Source of the DNA: Psychroflexus sediminis | GTDB taxonomy: Bacteria > Bacteroidota > Bacteroidia > Flavobacteriales > Flavobacteriaceae | NCBI RefSeq assembly: GCF_900099815.1 | Contig: NZ_FNCW01000007.1 | Location: forward strand, 62,001-126,000 | Reading direction: 5' to 3' | DNA: 64,000 bases | In this document: one piece after another, positions 51,521 to 61,729 of the stretch | Layout of the letters: each line of letters opens with the position of its first letter | How positions within the stretch are numbered: position 1 is the first letter of the stretch | Notes under the pieces: model-generated | What the model was told of the DNA's origin: nothing | Database searches by the model: none | The model's input: only the letters and a program-made list of their open reading frames with translations | Made by a program: the position numbers and the translations under genes

Positions 51521-54055
51521 TTAAAAGTTAATTTTAGTTCCTACTGTATACGTTCTTCCAAAACCGTACCATACGAGTGCATCTGAAGCCGTTGCACTAG
51601 AACCGTTTCTTGCATCAGCAATATAGTCGGTATCAAATAAGTTGTTGACGTTTACAATGATAGTACCGTTTAAGGCCCCTATTTTATAGTTATGCGTTAA
51701 GCCAAAATCAAAAAGACCATATTCAGGAACTTTCCAGGATTGTGGTGCGCCTTCTGTAGTTCTTGAATTTGGGTCAAAATCTGCATAGAAGTCCCCTGCA
51801 AAGTTGTAATCTAAACGAAGGTTGGTTCCTGGAAATACTTCGTATTGAGAACCTAAGGCAAAAGTTGTTTGAGCAGCGTCACCCACTTTTAAATCTTCGA
51901 TATACAAATCTATGGTTCTTACAAGATTTTGTTCATCATCGAAAATCTGAACATCAGTCACATTATTCTCCCAGGTCCAGTCTCCCAAAGACACCATACC
52001 TGTGATTGTTAAACGGTTAGTTGGCTTGTATCTGAAGTCCAGTTCAATACCCTGGTGAATCGCATTTACCCCTGAAATGTTTGCAGAACCAAACGTACCA
52101 TCTTGGTTTTGGAATCCTTGTATTAATGTTCTATCATTCCAGCGCGTATGGTAAATATTCAGGTTTCCAGAGAATTTGCTCGATCTAAAACCATAGCCAA
52201 CTTCCGCACTAAATATTTTTTGGTTTACTGCGTCTGCATTGATATCATTATCAAAATTTAGGAATGCCGCTCTAAAGAATGGTGCTCTTTCAAAATAACC
52301 AATGTTAGCAAAGACGTTTTGATTATCATCTAGGTTATAGTTTGCGCCACCTTTTGCAGAGTAACCAAAAAAGTTTTGGAAATCTGTTTCTTGTTCAGGA
52401 TCAGAATCTAAGTAATTGAAATAATCAATACGCTTGTAGGAGGTATTGGAAGCCGCAAAAGATACAAATGCTGACAGGTCGTTAGTGGCATACTCCGCCT
52501 GAACAAAACCACCTTCCCAAAGCACAATACCGTCATTCCAGTAGCTGATTTTATCTCCAACTTCAGCAGTGTTATTTGGATTATTTACGTTTCTGTCATC
52601 AAAATAAAACTGACCTCCCAATAAATCTTTTACTTCCTGAAAGTGTTTTCCCTCGTAATATCTTAGATCAAGACCGGCTAATAATTTAATATCCTCAGTT
52701 AAATCTGTCGTTAACGTAGACAAACCTCCGTACCAGACGTGATCGTTTCTGGAATCTCTTAGGATCGTTTCAGAACCCAGGGCTCCACGTTGCACATTCT
52801 CATCCACAATTTTATCAAAGTTTACAGGTTGAGCAAAGCCATCTCTGTAATCAGAATCCAAACCAAATTTATTAACACCGGAGAAACCTCCACCACCACC
52901 AGTACCAAACGAGGCGTAAAGCGCAGTAGATAACTGTGTTTTTTCACTGATGTCCCAGTAGTGGTTTAAGGACATTTGAGGCTTGTGGTAAAAGTTGTCT
53001 TCCACACTCGTGACCTGGCCATTCTTATAACCCCAGTCCCGGTTTAATTTGATCCCTCTTTCGCTTCTTTGGAAGGTACTGATCAGTTCTCTGTTTTGAC
53101 GCTGACCGTGTTTTTGTGGTGCACCAAAAGCTGTAAACGAAAGCTGATGATTTTCTCCTAAATCTTTGGCTACGTTTATAAAGTAGGAATAGCCTTCAAA
53201 CCAGGTTCCATCAATAAAACCGTTACCAGTTGTTTTAGACGCTGAAATTGTAGCCGCCCAGCCATTCTCCATACGTCCAGTAGAAACTGTACCACCAAAT
53301 TTCTGGTAGCCATCATTACCGGTAGTAGCGAAAAAGTTTCCTCCTTCTTCAGCATCCGTTGTTTTTGTAACAATGTTGATGGTTCCACCAATAGAAGGTA
53401 CGGCAACTTTAGAAGCCCCAAGACCTCTTTGGACCTGCATAAAACGGGTTACATCCGATAAACCGGCCCAGTTAGACCAGTATACACGGCCATTCTCCAT
53501 ATCATTGACAGGAACACCGTTTATCATCACCGCAATATTTTCAGAATTAAACCCTCTCAATCTCAGGTTAGCATCTCCGTAACCTCCACCTTGCTTGGTC
53601 ACATAGATCCCTGGAGTCGATTTTAAAATTTCTGGAAATTCCTGACTACCCAACTGAGTCTCAATTTCTTTAGACTTTAACGTAGATACTGCGACAGGCG
53701 TTTGACGATCAATGGCTAAGGAATACGTGGTAATGACAATTTCCTCAAGGGCGTTATCGTCTTCTGCCAGTGTTATTTCACCAACATTTACCTGGTTGCC
53801 AGCTACTGTAAAATCAACAGTAGTTGGTTTAAAACCAACATAGGAAATTTTAAGTGTTCCTGAATTTACTTTGACGTTTAAAGTAAACTCACCGTCAAAG
53901 TTTGTGGTTGTACCAGTACCTGAGCCTTCAAGTATGACATTGGCTCCTGGTAATGGGGCATTCATTGATCCATCTAAAACTGTTCCGGTTACAGTGTTTT
54001 GTGCATAAGTCCCTATTCCTATAAGTAAGAATAAGCCAAAAAGCATTTTTTTCAT
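51521..54055 (-). CDS. TonB-dependent receptor with CarboxypepD_reg domain
   Basis: This outer-membrane receptor has a start at 54055 (MKKMLFGLFLLIGIGTYAQ, signal peptide); the frame is open 14 codons further, but that segment is part of the leader shared with the next receptor. A CarboxypepD_reg-like domain (VTGTVLDGSMNAPLPGANVILEGSGTG) is followed by a plug (about 125-235; GSQEFPEILKSTPGIYVTKQGGGYG, VPVNDMENGRVYWSNWAG) and the beta-barrel ending in KINF. It is followed after 11 bp by a four-repeat lipoprotein. The ligand is unknown. Confidence 0.93.
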   Translation of the reverse strand: MKKMLFGLFLLIGIGTYAQNTVTGTVLDGSMNAPLPGANVILEGSGTGTTTNFDGEFTLNVKVNSGTLKISYVGFKPTTVDFTVAGNQVNVGEITLAEDDNALEEIVITTYSLAIDRQTPVAVSTLKSKEIETQLGSQEFPEILKSTPGIYVTKQGGGYGDANLRLRGFNSENIAVMINGVPVNDMENGRVYWSNWAGLSDVTRFMQVQRGLGASKVAVPSIGGTINIVTKTTDAEEGGNFFATTGNDGYQKFGGTVSTGRMENGWAATISASKTTGNGFIDGTWFEGYSYFINVAKDLGENHQLSFTAFGAPQKHGQRQNRELISTFQRSERGIKLNRDWGYKNGQVTSVEDNFYHKPQMSLNHYWDISEKTQLSTALYASFGTGGGGGFSGVNKFGLDSDYRDGFAQPVNFDKIVDENVQRGALGSETILRDSRNDHVWYGGLSTLTTDLTEDIKLLAGLDLRYYEGKHFQEVKDLLGGQFYFDDRNVNNPNNTAEVGDKISYWNDGIVLWEGGFVQAEYATNDLSAFVSFAASNTSYKRIDYFNYLDSDPEQETDFQNFFGYSAKGGANYNLDDNQNVFANIGYFERAPFFRAAFLNFDNDINADAVNQKIFSAEVGYGFRSSKFSGNLNIYHTRWNDRTLIQGFQNQDGTFGSANISGVNAIHQGIELDFRYKPTNRLTITGMVSLGDWTWENNVTDVQIFDDEQNLVRTIDLYIEDLKVGDAAQTTFALGSQYEVFPGTNLRLDYNFAGDFYADFDPNSRTTEGAPQSWKVPEYGLFDFGLTHNYKIGALNGTIIVNVNNLFDTDYIADARNGSSATASDALVWYGFGRTYTVGTKINF

Positions 54056-54102
54056 TTGAAAGTGTTTTTGTTTGTATGAGGGCGCAAAGAAAAGCAAATA
54101 AG

Positions 54103-54117
54103 AAGTTCTAATATTAA
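54103..54117 (-). promoter_or_regulatory. Conserved upstream element of receptor A
   Basis: The plus-strand reading AAGTTCTAATATTAA is identical to 57673-57687. Both lie 47-49 bp upstream of the respective receptor start codon, followed by a further partial match (AAG-TTAAGAAA). The position suggests a promoter region or activator site shared by the two receptor operons. Confidence 0.55.
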
Positions 54118-54337
54118 CTTAAGATTAAGAAAGGATAAATAATGAAAAAGATCTGATTTAAATTTTGTTGTGAAAGAAAACTAGAGCCGTATTTTCAATT
54201 GAAATCTTGATAACTTGCGGGAAAAGTCACTATTTACTGGACCTGGCGAAGTTAAATCTGATGTAGCTCTTGATGACTAATCTCATTTTTGGAGGACGGG
54301 TTAAATTTGCAAAAAAAAAATTGAATGAATTTCCATA

Positions 54338-54366
54338 AAAAAACGAGACCCCTAATGGGGTCTCGC
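54338..54366 (-). terminator. Terminator of the large receptor gene
   Basis: The perfect stem CGAGACCCC (54344-54352), loop TAAT and GGGGTCTCG (54357-54365) are followed on the minus strand by a T run (complement of the A run 54337-54343). It lies 30 bp after the stop of the 54396-57623 gene. Confidence 0.88.
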
Positions 54367-54395
54367 TTAAAATATAAGTTTTAAAAACGCTTTTG

Positions 54396-57300
54396 TTAGT
54401 TAAAGAGATATCTTACACCAACTTGCATTTGCCATCTTGAAGATAAGATACCTGAATCATCGAAGACTTCAAGATCTTCAACTGACTGGAAATCATCCAC
54501 ATTATAGCTAAATACTGGATTTGGACCCCCTTCTTCAACTGATAAAATACCAATGTTTCCAGGAATGAATGGTCGTCTTCCCCAGTCTTCATTAATTAGA
54601 TTCGTAAAGTTGAAAATATCAAAAGATAACTGGAAAGTGTGCTTTTTATTATTAAAATCCAAGCTAAAGTCCTGTAAGAATTTTAGATCAACAATATGGC
54701 TCCACGGTCCAAACTCTGCATTACGCTCTGCGTATTGACCTCTTCTCTCGCTTAAATAACTGCTGCTTTCAATATAGCCGTTAAATGCTTCCCACTGTTC
54801 CTGCTGCTCTGCCGGAGTTCCAGCAAACGTAATTTCAGAGGCGTCTCTAGGAATATAGATTAAAGCATTATCCCTTGAGTCATCATTTAGGATGTTATCG
54901 TTTCTACTATTGTAAACATAGCTGAATGGGTTACCCTGCTGACCAGAATAAAAGAGAGACACCGTACTTTTCACGTTATCATTCCACTCATATTCGTAAC
55001 TCACGTTAGATTGAATTCTGGATCCTGATGCAAAAGCTGAACGCTGAACACCTGGATTTGCGTTCTTACCATTTACGGTTTCTATACCTCTCCATTGAGA
55101 TGAATTCTGAGAAGAAGTTCCTTCAAAGATATTATAAGAATCTCCGTAGGTATAGGCGATCTGTCCCGCAAAACCATTTTGGAATGGTTTAGTCAACTTA
55201 AATGTTGCATTATAAGAATAGCCTTCGCTGGTATTTGAACCTAAAATAACCCTGTCATAATTATCATCAATTACAGCTCTTCTATCATAAAATGGTCTGT
55301 TATCAGCTCCATTTAATCTTCCAACAGGACCTTGTAAGTTTAAATTTTCATAAAACACAGCATTGATCACATCGTTGTATAAAAATTCTCCTGAAGCGAT
55401 TAATCCCCAGACTGGTAATTTTTGATCTACAGCAATATTGTATTTAGCCACCTGTGGTAATTTGAAATCCGGTGTAAATAAGTCGATTTGTCCACCTGTT
55501 GCACCTGTTCCAGGTTCTGCTCCTGGTTGTACTGGCTGGTCGAAAGGATCACCACTAAAAAACACATCACCTGGCAGTTGAAAATCTCTAACTGTTCCTG
55601 CAGTAACACCATTGTTATTATAAGTACCACCTGGCCATACCAATGGTATTCTTGAAGTAAACACACCAACACCACCGCGTACTTGCGTAGTATTATCTCC
55701 ACTTACATCCCAGTTAAATCCAAGTCTTGGAGAAAAATGAATCTGACTTTCAATTGGCTTACCAACTCTGGCACCTTGTAAATCTTTTCCGTAAGCTTCT
55801 AAAAGCTGAACAGTTCTTGTATTAAAATCTTCGTTTGCCAGCCCGTCTTCAAAATAAGGAATGTCAATACGAACGCCTAAACTTACTTTGAAATCATCTG
55901 AAATATCAACATCATCCTGAGCATAAAAGCCTATTTGGGAATACGTAAATTCAGCTGCACCCTCAGAGTTATCTCCGATTCCTCCTAGTAAAGAATATCC
56001 TCTGGAAAAGAATCTGGCAGGAACTTCATTTCCTTGTGTTCCGTCAAGATACGTATTGAAATCGTCTAGTGAGCTAAATGTGTAATCCCCGAAGTTTTGT
56101 CTAAAGAATACGTTTTTAACATCAAAATGTTCAAAGTTAACACCAAAAGTTAACTTATGACGTCCTCTGTAAAGCTCAAAATTATTGGTGATGTTCAGTA
56201 ATTTTTGCTCAAGTAAATTCGCTGTTGAAAACGGCTCTGAACCAAACCAAATACTACCTGATCTACCATCAAAAATTCTAACAGAAGGAAAAGGTTCTCC
56301 TAAAGGGTCTCTGTCATCTAATACATCTGTGTATCCAATGATTAAGTTGTTAGACATATCCGAACCATTAGTCGTTTTCCATTCTAAAGTTGAGGAATTT
56401 GTTCTGGAAGGAAAAAACACACCTCTATTAATAAAGTTGATATTTCTATCATTACTTTGTCTTGGGCTAGTGTTTTCAGCATCTACATAACTATTTCTGA
56501 ATGTAAGTGTGTTTTGATCATTGATGTTCCAGTCCAGACGTGTCGTCAGTTTATGGCTTTCCAATTTTTCCGGGTTATTGTCGAAAATTCCTGGATCATA
56601 ACCATAAGTATCTATTAAACCTTGTCTTAAGTTAGCTAAATCTTGAAGCGAAGATTCCCCTTGATAATTATCAAAAATAAAAGGCTGCGGAGTTAACTGC
56701 TCTTCTCTTTCGTAGTTTACAAAATAGAACAATTTATCCTTTATAAGTGCTCCACCAACTCTGGCACCATATATTTCAGCTGTAAATTCAGAAAGTTTTT
56801 CTCTATTATCTTCACTTATAGCCGTTGGAGTTTTACCGGCCAAGTCTTCGTTTCTCAAGTAATAATAAGCAGAACCTTCTGTATTATTTGTACCAGAACG
56901 GGTTATCGCGTTAATAGATCCACCTGCGAAACCAGACTGTCTGACATCAAAAGGAGATAAGTTAACCTGGAAAGATTCTATCGCATCGACAGAGATAGGA
57001 TTTACGCCTGTTTGTCCACCATTTGTTCCTGATGCAGCTAAGCCAAAAACATCATTATTTACCGCACCATCAATATAAATAGTGTTGTATCTGTTATTTT
57101 GTCCGCCTAATGAAATACTTCCATTTTCACCAACCTGAGCTTCTGGAGTTTTTCTTATAAAATCTCCTAACGAACGCGTCGCAGATGGCAGGTTTAAAAT
57201 TTCTCTATTAGAGATATTTGTATTAGAACCTTGTTGTCCTGAGTCGAAAATGTTATTTCTTGAAGCTGAGATAATGACTTCATCCAAAGCATTGGCAGCC

Positions 57301-57623
57301 TCATCCATTTGTCTGCTAATTCTTTCGGTATCCCCTAAATTAAGATAAATCCCTTCTAGAATGATGTCTTCAAAACCAATATAGGTAATGTTCAAAGTAT
57401 ATGGACCACCAACTCTCATGTTTGCAATACGGTAGTATCCATCAAAATCTGTTACAACACCATACTGCGTACCAGTTGGTGTATGTACAGCAATTACATT
57501 TGCACCAGGTAAAGGTTCACCCGCACTGTCTGTAATCTTACCGCTCATAGAAGAGGTCGTCACCCCTTGCGCGTAAATACCTACTCCCATAATTAAGAAT
57601 AAGCCAAGTAGCAATTTTTTCAT
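54396..57623 (-). CDS. Large TonB-dependent receptor (CarboxypepD_reg, OMP barrel)
   Basis: This receptor of about 1075 residues starts at 57623 (MKKLLLGLFLIMGVGIYAQ). An N-terminal carboxypeptidase regulatory-like domain (GKITDSAGEPLPGANVIAVHTPTG) leads to a plug domain (about 110-235; TNISNREILNLPSATRSLGDFIRKTPEAQ, RYNTIYIDGAVNNDVFG) and a long barrel ending VRYLFN. The plan fits the OmpA-related or Oar-like receptors seen in Bacteroidota and Myxococcus, which lack a SusD partner. It is monocistronic, between its own terminator and a leader very like that of the next receptor. Confidence 0.92.
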   Translation of the reverse strand: MKKLLLGLFLIMGVGIYAQGVTTSSMSGKITDSAGEPLPGANVIAVHTPTGTQYGVVTDFDGYYRIANMRVGGPYTLNITYIGFEDIILEGIYLNLGDTERISRQMDEAANALDEVIISASRNNIFDSGQQGSNTNISNREILNLPSATRSLGDFIRKTPEAQVGENGSISLGGQNNRYNTIYIDGAVNNDVFGLAASGTNGGQTGVNPISVDAIESFQVNLSPFDVRQSGFAGGSINAITRSGTNNTEGSAYYYLRNEDLAGKTPTAISEDNREKLSEFTAEIYGARVGGALIKDKLFYFVNYEREEQLTPQPFIFDNYQGESSLQDLANLRQGLIDTYGYDPGIFDNNPEKLESHKLTTRLDWNINDQNTLTFRNSYVDAENTSPRQSNDRNINFINRGVFFPSRTNSSTLEWKTTNGSDMSNNLIIGYTDVLDDRDPLGEPFPSVRIFDGRSGSIWFGSEPFSTANLLEQKLLNITNNFELYRGRHKLTFGVNFEHFDVKNVFFRQNFGDYTFSSLDDFNTYLDGTQGNEVPARFFSRGYSLLGGIGDNSEGAAEFTYSQIGFYAQDDVDISDDFKVSLGVRIDIPYFEDGLANEDFNTRTVQLLEAYGKDLQGARVGKPIESQIHFSPRLGFNWDVSGDNTTQVRGGVGVFTSRIPLVWPGGTYNNNGVTAGTVRDFQLPGDVFFSGDPFDQPVQPGAEPGTGATGGQIDLFTPDFKLPQVAKYNIAVDQKLPVWGLIASGEFLYNDVINAVFYENLNLQGPVGRLNGADNRPFYDRRAVIDDNYDRVILGSNTSEGYSYNATFKLTKPFQNGFAGQIAYTYGDSYNIFEGTSSQNSSQWRGIETVNGKNANPGVQRSAFASGSRIQSNVSYEYEWNDNVKSTVSLFYSGQQGNPFSYVYNSRNDNILNDDSRDNALIYIPRDASEITFAGTPAEQQEQWEAFNGYIESSSYLSERRGQYAERNAEFGPWSHIVDLKFLQDFSLDFNNKKHTFQLSFDIFNFTNLINEDWGRRPFIPGNIGILSVEEGGPNPVFSYNVDDFQSVEDLEVFDDSGILSSRWQMQVGVRYLFN

Positions 57624-57672
57624 TTGAAAATGTTTTTGTTTATATTTTTTATGCAAAGTAACCTCAGTTTAA

Positions 57673-57687
57673 AAGTTCTAATATTAA
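57673..57687 (-). promoter_or_regulatory. Conserved upstream element of receptor B
   Basis: AAGTTCTAATATTAA on the plus strand is identical to the copy before receptor A, at nearly the same distance (49 bp) from the start codon. The flanks align further and the leader reads CATTTGAAAATGTTTTTG in this copy and CATTTGAAAGTGTTTTTG in the other. Confidence 0.55.
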
Positions 57688-57835
57688 GCTAAAGTTAAGA
57701 AAACCTGTTAATCAATAAAATTTAAAAATAAGGAAAGTGGCTTAGATACCAGCCATGCGGTTCTAATTCGTTAATTTTTTAAGACGTAGTGCTAATTGTT
57801 TTTAATAATTGCTGAAAAATAGAACTCCAGAAAAA

Positions 57836-59089
57836 TTACATAATCTCCATGTACTCCACCTGATCAATTTTAGCTTTCAAAGGAGCGATAAATTTGAAAT
57901 AAGCAGGTTTGAGTTCTTCTTGCATGGGTTCAGCTTCGGGTAAATCTTCTTTATACGGATCTACCTGACGTCCGTTCACCCAGAAGCGATAACACACATG
58001 AGGACCCGTTGCCAGACCTGTTTGCCCTACGTAACCAATAATTTCTCCCTGCTTGACATACTGCCCAACCTTTACGGCACGTCTGGACATGTGTAAATAT
58101 TGCGTAGAGTATTTACCGGTATGCTTCACTTTTACATAATTTCCATTTCCTCTGCTGTAGCTGGCTTTGGTCACGACCCCATCGGCCGTGGACCAGATAG
58201 GTGTATTCGTGGCTGCTGCATAATCTGTTCCTTTGTGGGCTTTCCAGCGTCTTTGCACTGGATGAAAACGTCTTCTGGTGTAGCGTGAAGATATCCTGCT
58301 GAATTGTAAAGGTGCTTTTAAGAAAAACTTCCTTAAGGTTTTTGCATCCTCATCAAAGTAATCTGTACGACCTGTTACAGAATCGACCTCAAATTCGAAA
58401 GCATAAAACTCACGTCCTCTGTGTTTCAGAAGGGCTGCATCTATACTTTCCAGACCAGCATAAATGGTGTCATCGATATATTTTTCTTTGTAAATCAGCT
58501 TAAACTGATCACCTTCCTGAAGCTTAAAGAAATCCACACTCCATTGATAGATATCTGCGAACCTGTTGGCCAGCAAATAATCCAGGCCTGCTTCATCTAT
58601 AGCATCAGAAAGATTTGAGGATATAACTCCAGAAGTGGATTTTTGCTTTATGGTAATAGGCTTTGACCTGGCAACACCTGTTAAACTGTCGAGACTGATT
58701 ACCGCATAATCGATAACCGACTTTTGATACACAAAATGCTCAACACGTTGAGTAGAATCTTTACTTTTAAGAATCACATAAGGTTTCCCGGTGTTTATTC
58801 TTCTGAAATTCATCACAGAATCCGGAATACGCTGGGTAATCTGATACACTTTGCCTGGTAAAACGCCATGACTATCCATGATAGTCCCAAAGGTGTCCCC
58901 GCGTTTCACAGTATCAAAAACGACTTCGTAATCACTTAACTTAAAACCAAATCTTTTAGGTTCTGGAATTTTTTCAACCTCAATAGTCGCGATTTCTTTT
59001 TCTGGACTATTTTCGACATCAGCATTACAGGATAAAAAGAGTATCCCTATAAATAATGGCAGGAAACGAAAGTTGAAAAATGTGAGCAT
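57836..59089 (-). CDS. M23 family peptidase lipoprotein with HxC active-site variant
   Basis: This lipoprotein (lipobox LFLSC, Cys near residue 21) of 417 residues has an N-terminal domain related to LysM or OapA (VKRGDTFGTIMDSHGVLPG, about 60-140). A C-terminal M23 domain follows (about 260-380). The first zinc motif is intact (HKGTD at 285-289). The second, normally HxH, reads His-Val-Cys (364-366) in GPHVCYRFW, so the usual last ligand is Cys. Family members cleave peptidoglycan cross-links. It is downstream of atpG on the same strand, separated by a terminator, and stands alone. Confidence 0.9.
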   Translation of the reverse strand: MLTFFNFRFLPLFIGILFLSCNADVENSPEKEIATIEVEKIPEPKRFGFKLSDYEVVFDTVKRGDTFGTIMDSHGVLPGKVYQITQRIPDSVMNFRRINTGKPYVILKSKDSTQRVEHFVYQKSVIDYAVISLDSLTGVARSKPITIKQKSTSGVISSNLSDAIDEAGLDYLLANRFADIYQWSVDFFKLQEGDQFKLIYKEKYIDDTIYAGLESIDAALLKHRGREFYAFEFEVDSVTGRTDYFDEDAKTLRKFFLKAPLQFSRISSRYTRRRFHPVQRRWKAHKGTDYAAATNTPIWSTADGVVTKASYSRGNGNYVKVKHTGKYSTQYLHMSRRAVKVGQYVKQGEIIGYVGQTGLATGPHVCYRFWVNGRQVDPYKEDLPEAEPMQEELKPAYFKFIAPLKAKIDQVEYMEIM

Positions 59090-59168
59090 AAATCTTTTAA
59101 TTTAAAACGCCAAAAATAAATTTTATTATACTGAAGGCAAGTCTATATATGGTTGATAGCCCTAATTC

Positions 59169-59198
59169 AAAAAAAGTCTCCATAGAGAGACTTTTTTT
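59169..59198 (-). terminator. Terminator after atpG
   Basis: The perfect stem AAAAAAAGTCTC / GAGACTTTTTTT with a 6-base loop lies 30 bp after the atpG stop. On the minus strand it ends in a T run, so it closes the atpBEFHAG transcript before the M23 peptidase gene. Confidence 0.9.
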
Positions 59199-59227
59199 GA
59201 ATTTTTTATTTAGAATATTCTCTTTGA

Positions 59228-60097
59228 CTAACTATCTGCCAAAGCTTCAGCACCGGCAACGATTTCCAGGATCTCATTGGTAATGGAAGCTTGTCTGGCT
59301 TTGTTATAGGATAATTTAAGATCATCCCTAAGTTCGGTAGCGTTATCTGTAGCTTTATGCATCGCAGTCATCCTGGCTCCATGTTCTGAGGCCACAGAAT
59401 CTCTAATCGCTTTAAACAACTGGATTTTTAAGGCCTTCGGAATTAAATCTTTAACAATACCAGCCTTGTTAGGTTCAAAAATATAATCTGAAGATATAGC
59501 CTCTCCTTCGATTTTTTCTGGAGATTTGATTGGTAAAAACTGCTCTGTTGTTACGATTTGCGTTGCCGCATTTTTAAAGCTGTTATAGACCAATTCAATC
59601 TTATTGTACTTTCCAGATTTGAATAAGTCCATGAGATGCTCTGCTATTTCAGCAACATCATCATAAGTTAAATCATCATATATTTTATTATAAGATTCTT
59701 TAATATCATTGGACTTTCTCAGTACATCCCCAGCTTTCTTACCGATACATATAATATCCACGGTTTTATTTGAGTGAGTTTCCTGCATCAAACTTCTAAC
59801 GCGCTTCACAATATTCGTATTAAATGCTCCAGCCAGACCCCTATTGGAAGAGATTGCAATAACTAAAACTTTGTCAACGTCGTTTTGTTCAGAATAAGGG
59901 CTGTTGGTGTTGTCATCTAGAGACGCACTTAAGCTTTGTAAAAGTTCAGTCAGTTTCTCAGCATATGGTCGCATATCTTCAATCGCATTTTGAGCGCGAT
60001 TGAGTTTTGCAGCAGAAACCATTTTCATGGCACTGGTGATCTGCATGGTAGAGGAGACCGATGAAATTCTACTTCTTAATTCCTTTAAATTAGCCAT
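59228..60097 (-). CDS. atpG: ATP synthase gamma subunit
   Basis: This is the central rotor shaft of the F1 part. The N-terminal helix (MANLKELRSRISSVSSTMQITSAMKMVSAAKL) and C-terminal helix (HGARMTAMHKATDNATELRDDLKLSYNKARQASITNEILEIVAGAEAL) are the conserved coiled coil. The length is 289 residues. It is the last gene of the cluster here. atpD (beta) and atpC (epsilon) do not follow, in keeping with the split ATP synthase gene order of Bacteroidota. It is 10 bp after atpA. Confidence 0.97.
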   Translation of the reverse strand: MANLKELRSRISSVSSTMQITSAMKMVSAAKLNRAQNAIEDMRPYAEKLTELLQSLSASLDDNTNSPYSEQNDVDKVLVIAISSNRGLAGAFNTNIVKRVRSLMQETHSNKTVDIICIGKKAGDVLRKSNDIKESYNKIYDDLTYDDVAEIAEHLMDLFKSGKYNKIELVYNSFKNAATQIVTTEQFLPIKSPEKIEGEAISSDYIFEPNKAGIVKDLIPKALKIQLFKAIRDSVASEHGARMTAMHKATDNATELRDDLKLSYNKARQASITNEILEIVAGAEALADS

Positions 60098-60107
60098 AAA
60101 TTAAACC

Positions 60108-61688
60108 TTATGCTTCGTATTTTGCGGATATTTCTTTCGCTGCACTTTCAAGCGCATCTGTAAGTTCGTCGTTATACTTGCCTGCCTTTAATTGATCTAA
60201 CACATCGCGATGCTTAGAGTTCAGGTAGGAGAGATAATCTTTTTCAAATTCCTTGACTTTCTCTACAGGAACATTTTTCAACAGGTTTTTTGTACCTGCA
60301 TACACGATAGCGATTTGATCTTCAACGGCAAAAGGATTAGCTTCTGCTTGTTTTAGAATTTCAACATTACGCTTACCTTTTTCAATCGTACTTCTTGTGG
60401 AAGCATCCAAATCAGAACCAAATTTAGCGAAAGCTTCAAGCTCTCTATATTGTGCCTGGTCAAGTTTTAATGTCCCTGCTACTTTCTTCATTGATTTTAT
60501 CTGAGCAGAACCCCCAACACGAGATACGGAAATACCTACGTCAATAGCCGGTCTTACACCAGAGTTAAATAAATCTGAGGTTAGGAAAATCTGTCCATCA
60601 GTAATCGAAATCACGTTGGTTGGAATATAAGCGGAAACGTCACCAGCCTGAGTTTCGATAATAGGCAGAGCGGTTAAGGATCCGCCCCCTTTTACTTTTC
60701 CCTGCAATGCTTCAGGCAAATCGTTCATTTGTTGTGCAATACCATCATCGTTGATAATTTTTGCTGAACGCTCAAGTAATCTGGAGTGAAGATAAAATAC
60801 ATCCCCCGGATAAGCTTCCCGACCTGGAGGTCTTCTTAATAACAAGGAAATCTCACGGTAAGCCACTGCCTGCTTGGATAAATCATCGTATATTATAAGT
60901 GCCGGTCTTCCCGTATCCCTGAAGTACTCACCAATTGCAGCACCTGCCATTGGGGCATATACCTGCATTGCTGCCGGATCTGAGGCGTTTGCTGCTACAA
61001 TAGTAGTATAGGCCAGAGCCCCTCGCTCTTCCAAAAGATTGGCAATTCCTGCAACTGTAGAAGCTTTTTGTCCTATGGCAACGTAGATACAGTAAACTGG
61101 CTCTCCATTATCATAGAATTCTTTCTGATTAAGAATTGTATCAATACAAACAGAAGTCTTACCTGTCTGCCTGTCACCAATCACCAATTCTCTTTGACCT
61201 CTTCCTACAGGAACCATCGCATCAATAGATTTGATTCCTGTTTGCATTGGTTCTGTAACCGGTTGTCTATAAATAACACCAGGCGCTTTTCTCTCGATAG
61301 GCATCAAAAAAGTCTCCCCTTCTATGTCACCTTTTCCATCGATAGTTTCTCCCAGAGTATTGACAACACGACCAACTATTCCTTCTCCAACCTGGATAGA
61401 AGAGATTTTCTTGGTTCTTTTTACAGAATCGCCTTCGTTAATATCATTGGATTTACCTAAAAGCACAACACCTACAGTGTCTTCTTCCAAGTTAAGTACC
61501 ATTCCGTTAAGTCCTCCTTCAAATTCTACAAGTTCTCCAAGTTCTGCATTGGTTAAGCCATATACATTGGCAATACCATCACCAACTCTAAGAACCGTTC
61601 CTACTTCATCCAAAGTGGTTTCGGATTCGAAACCGGAGATTTGCTTTTTTAAGATTGCTGAAACTTCAGCAGAGTTTACTTCAGCCAT
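60108..61688 (-). CDS. atpA: ATP synthase alpha subunit
   Basis: This non-catalytic nucleotide-binding F1 subunit has P-loop GDRQTGKTS near residue 170. The conserved [30 protein letters not shown] and [19 protein letters not shown] segments are present. The length of 526 residues includes a slightly long C-terminal helical part. The N-terminus has the usual Asp/Glu-rich segment ([16 protein letters not shown]). Confidence 0.98.
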   Translation of the reverse strand: MAEVNSAEVSAILKKQISGFESETTLDEVGTVLRVGDGIANVYGLTNAELGELVEFEGGLNGMVLNLEEDTVGVVLLGKSNDINEGDSVKRTKKISSIQVGEGIVGRVVNTLGETIDGKGDIEGETFLMPIERKAPGVIYRQPVTEPMQTGIKSIDAMVPVGRGQRELVIGDRQTGKTSVCIDTILNQKEFYDNGEPVYCIYVAIGQKASTVAGIANLLEERGALAYTTIVAANASDPAAMQVYAPMAGAAIGEYFRDTGRPALIIYDDLSKQAVAYREISLLLRRPPGREAYPGDVFYLHSRLLERSAKIINDDGIAQQMNDLPEALQGKVKGGGSLTALPIIETQAGDVSAYIPTNVISITDGQIFLTSDLFNSGVRPAIDVGISVSRVGGSAQIKSMKKVAGTLKLDQAQYRELEAFAKFGSDLDASTRSTIEKGKRNVEILKQAEANPFAVEDQIAIVYAGTKNLLKNVPVEKVKEFEKDYLSYLNSKHRDVLDQLKAGKYNDELTDALESAAKEISAKYEA

Positions 61689-61729
61689 AATTTATTTTGC
61701 ATTAAATGGTAAATACATACCGTTTAGTA

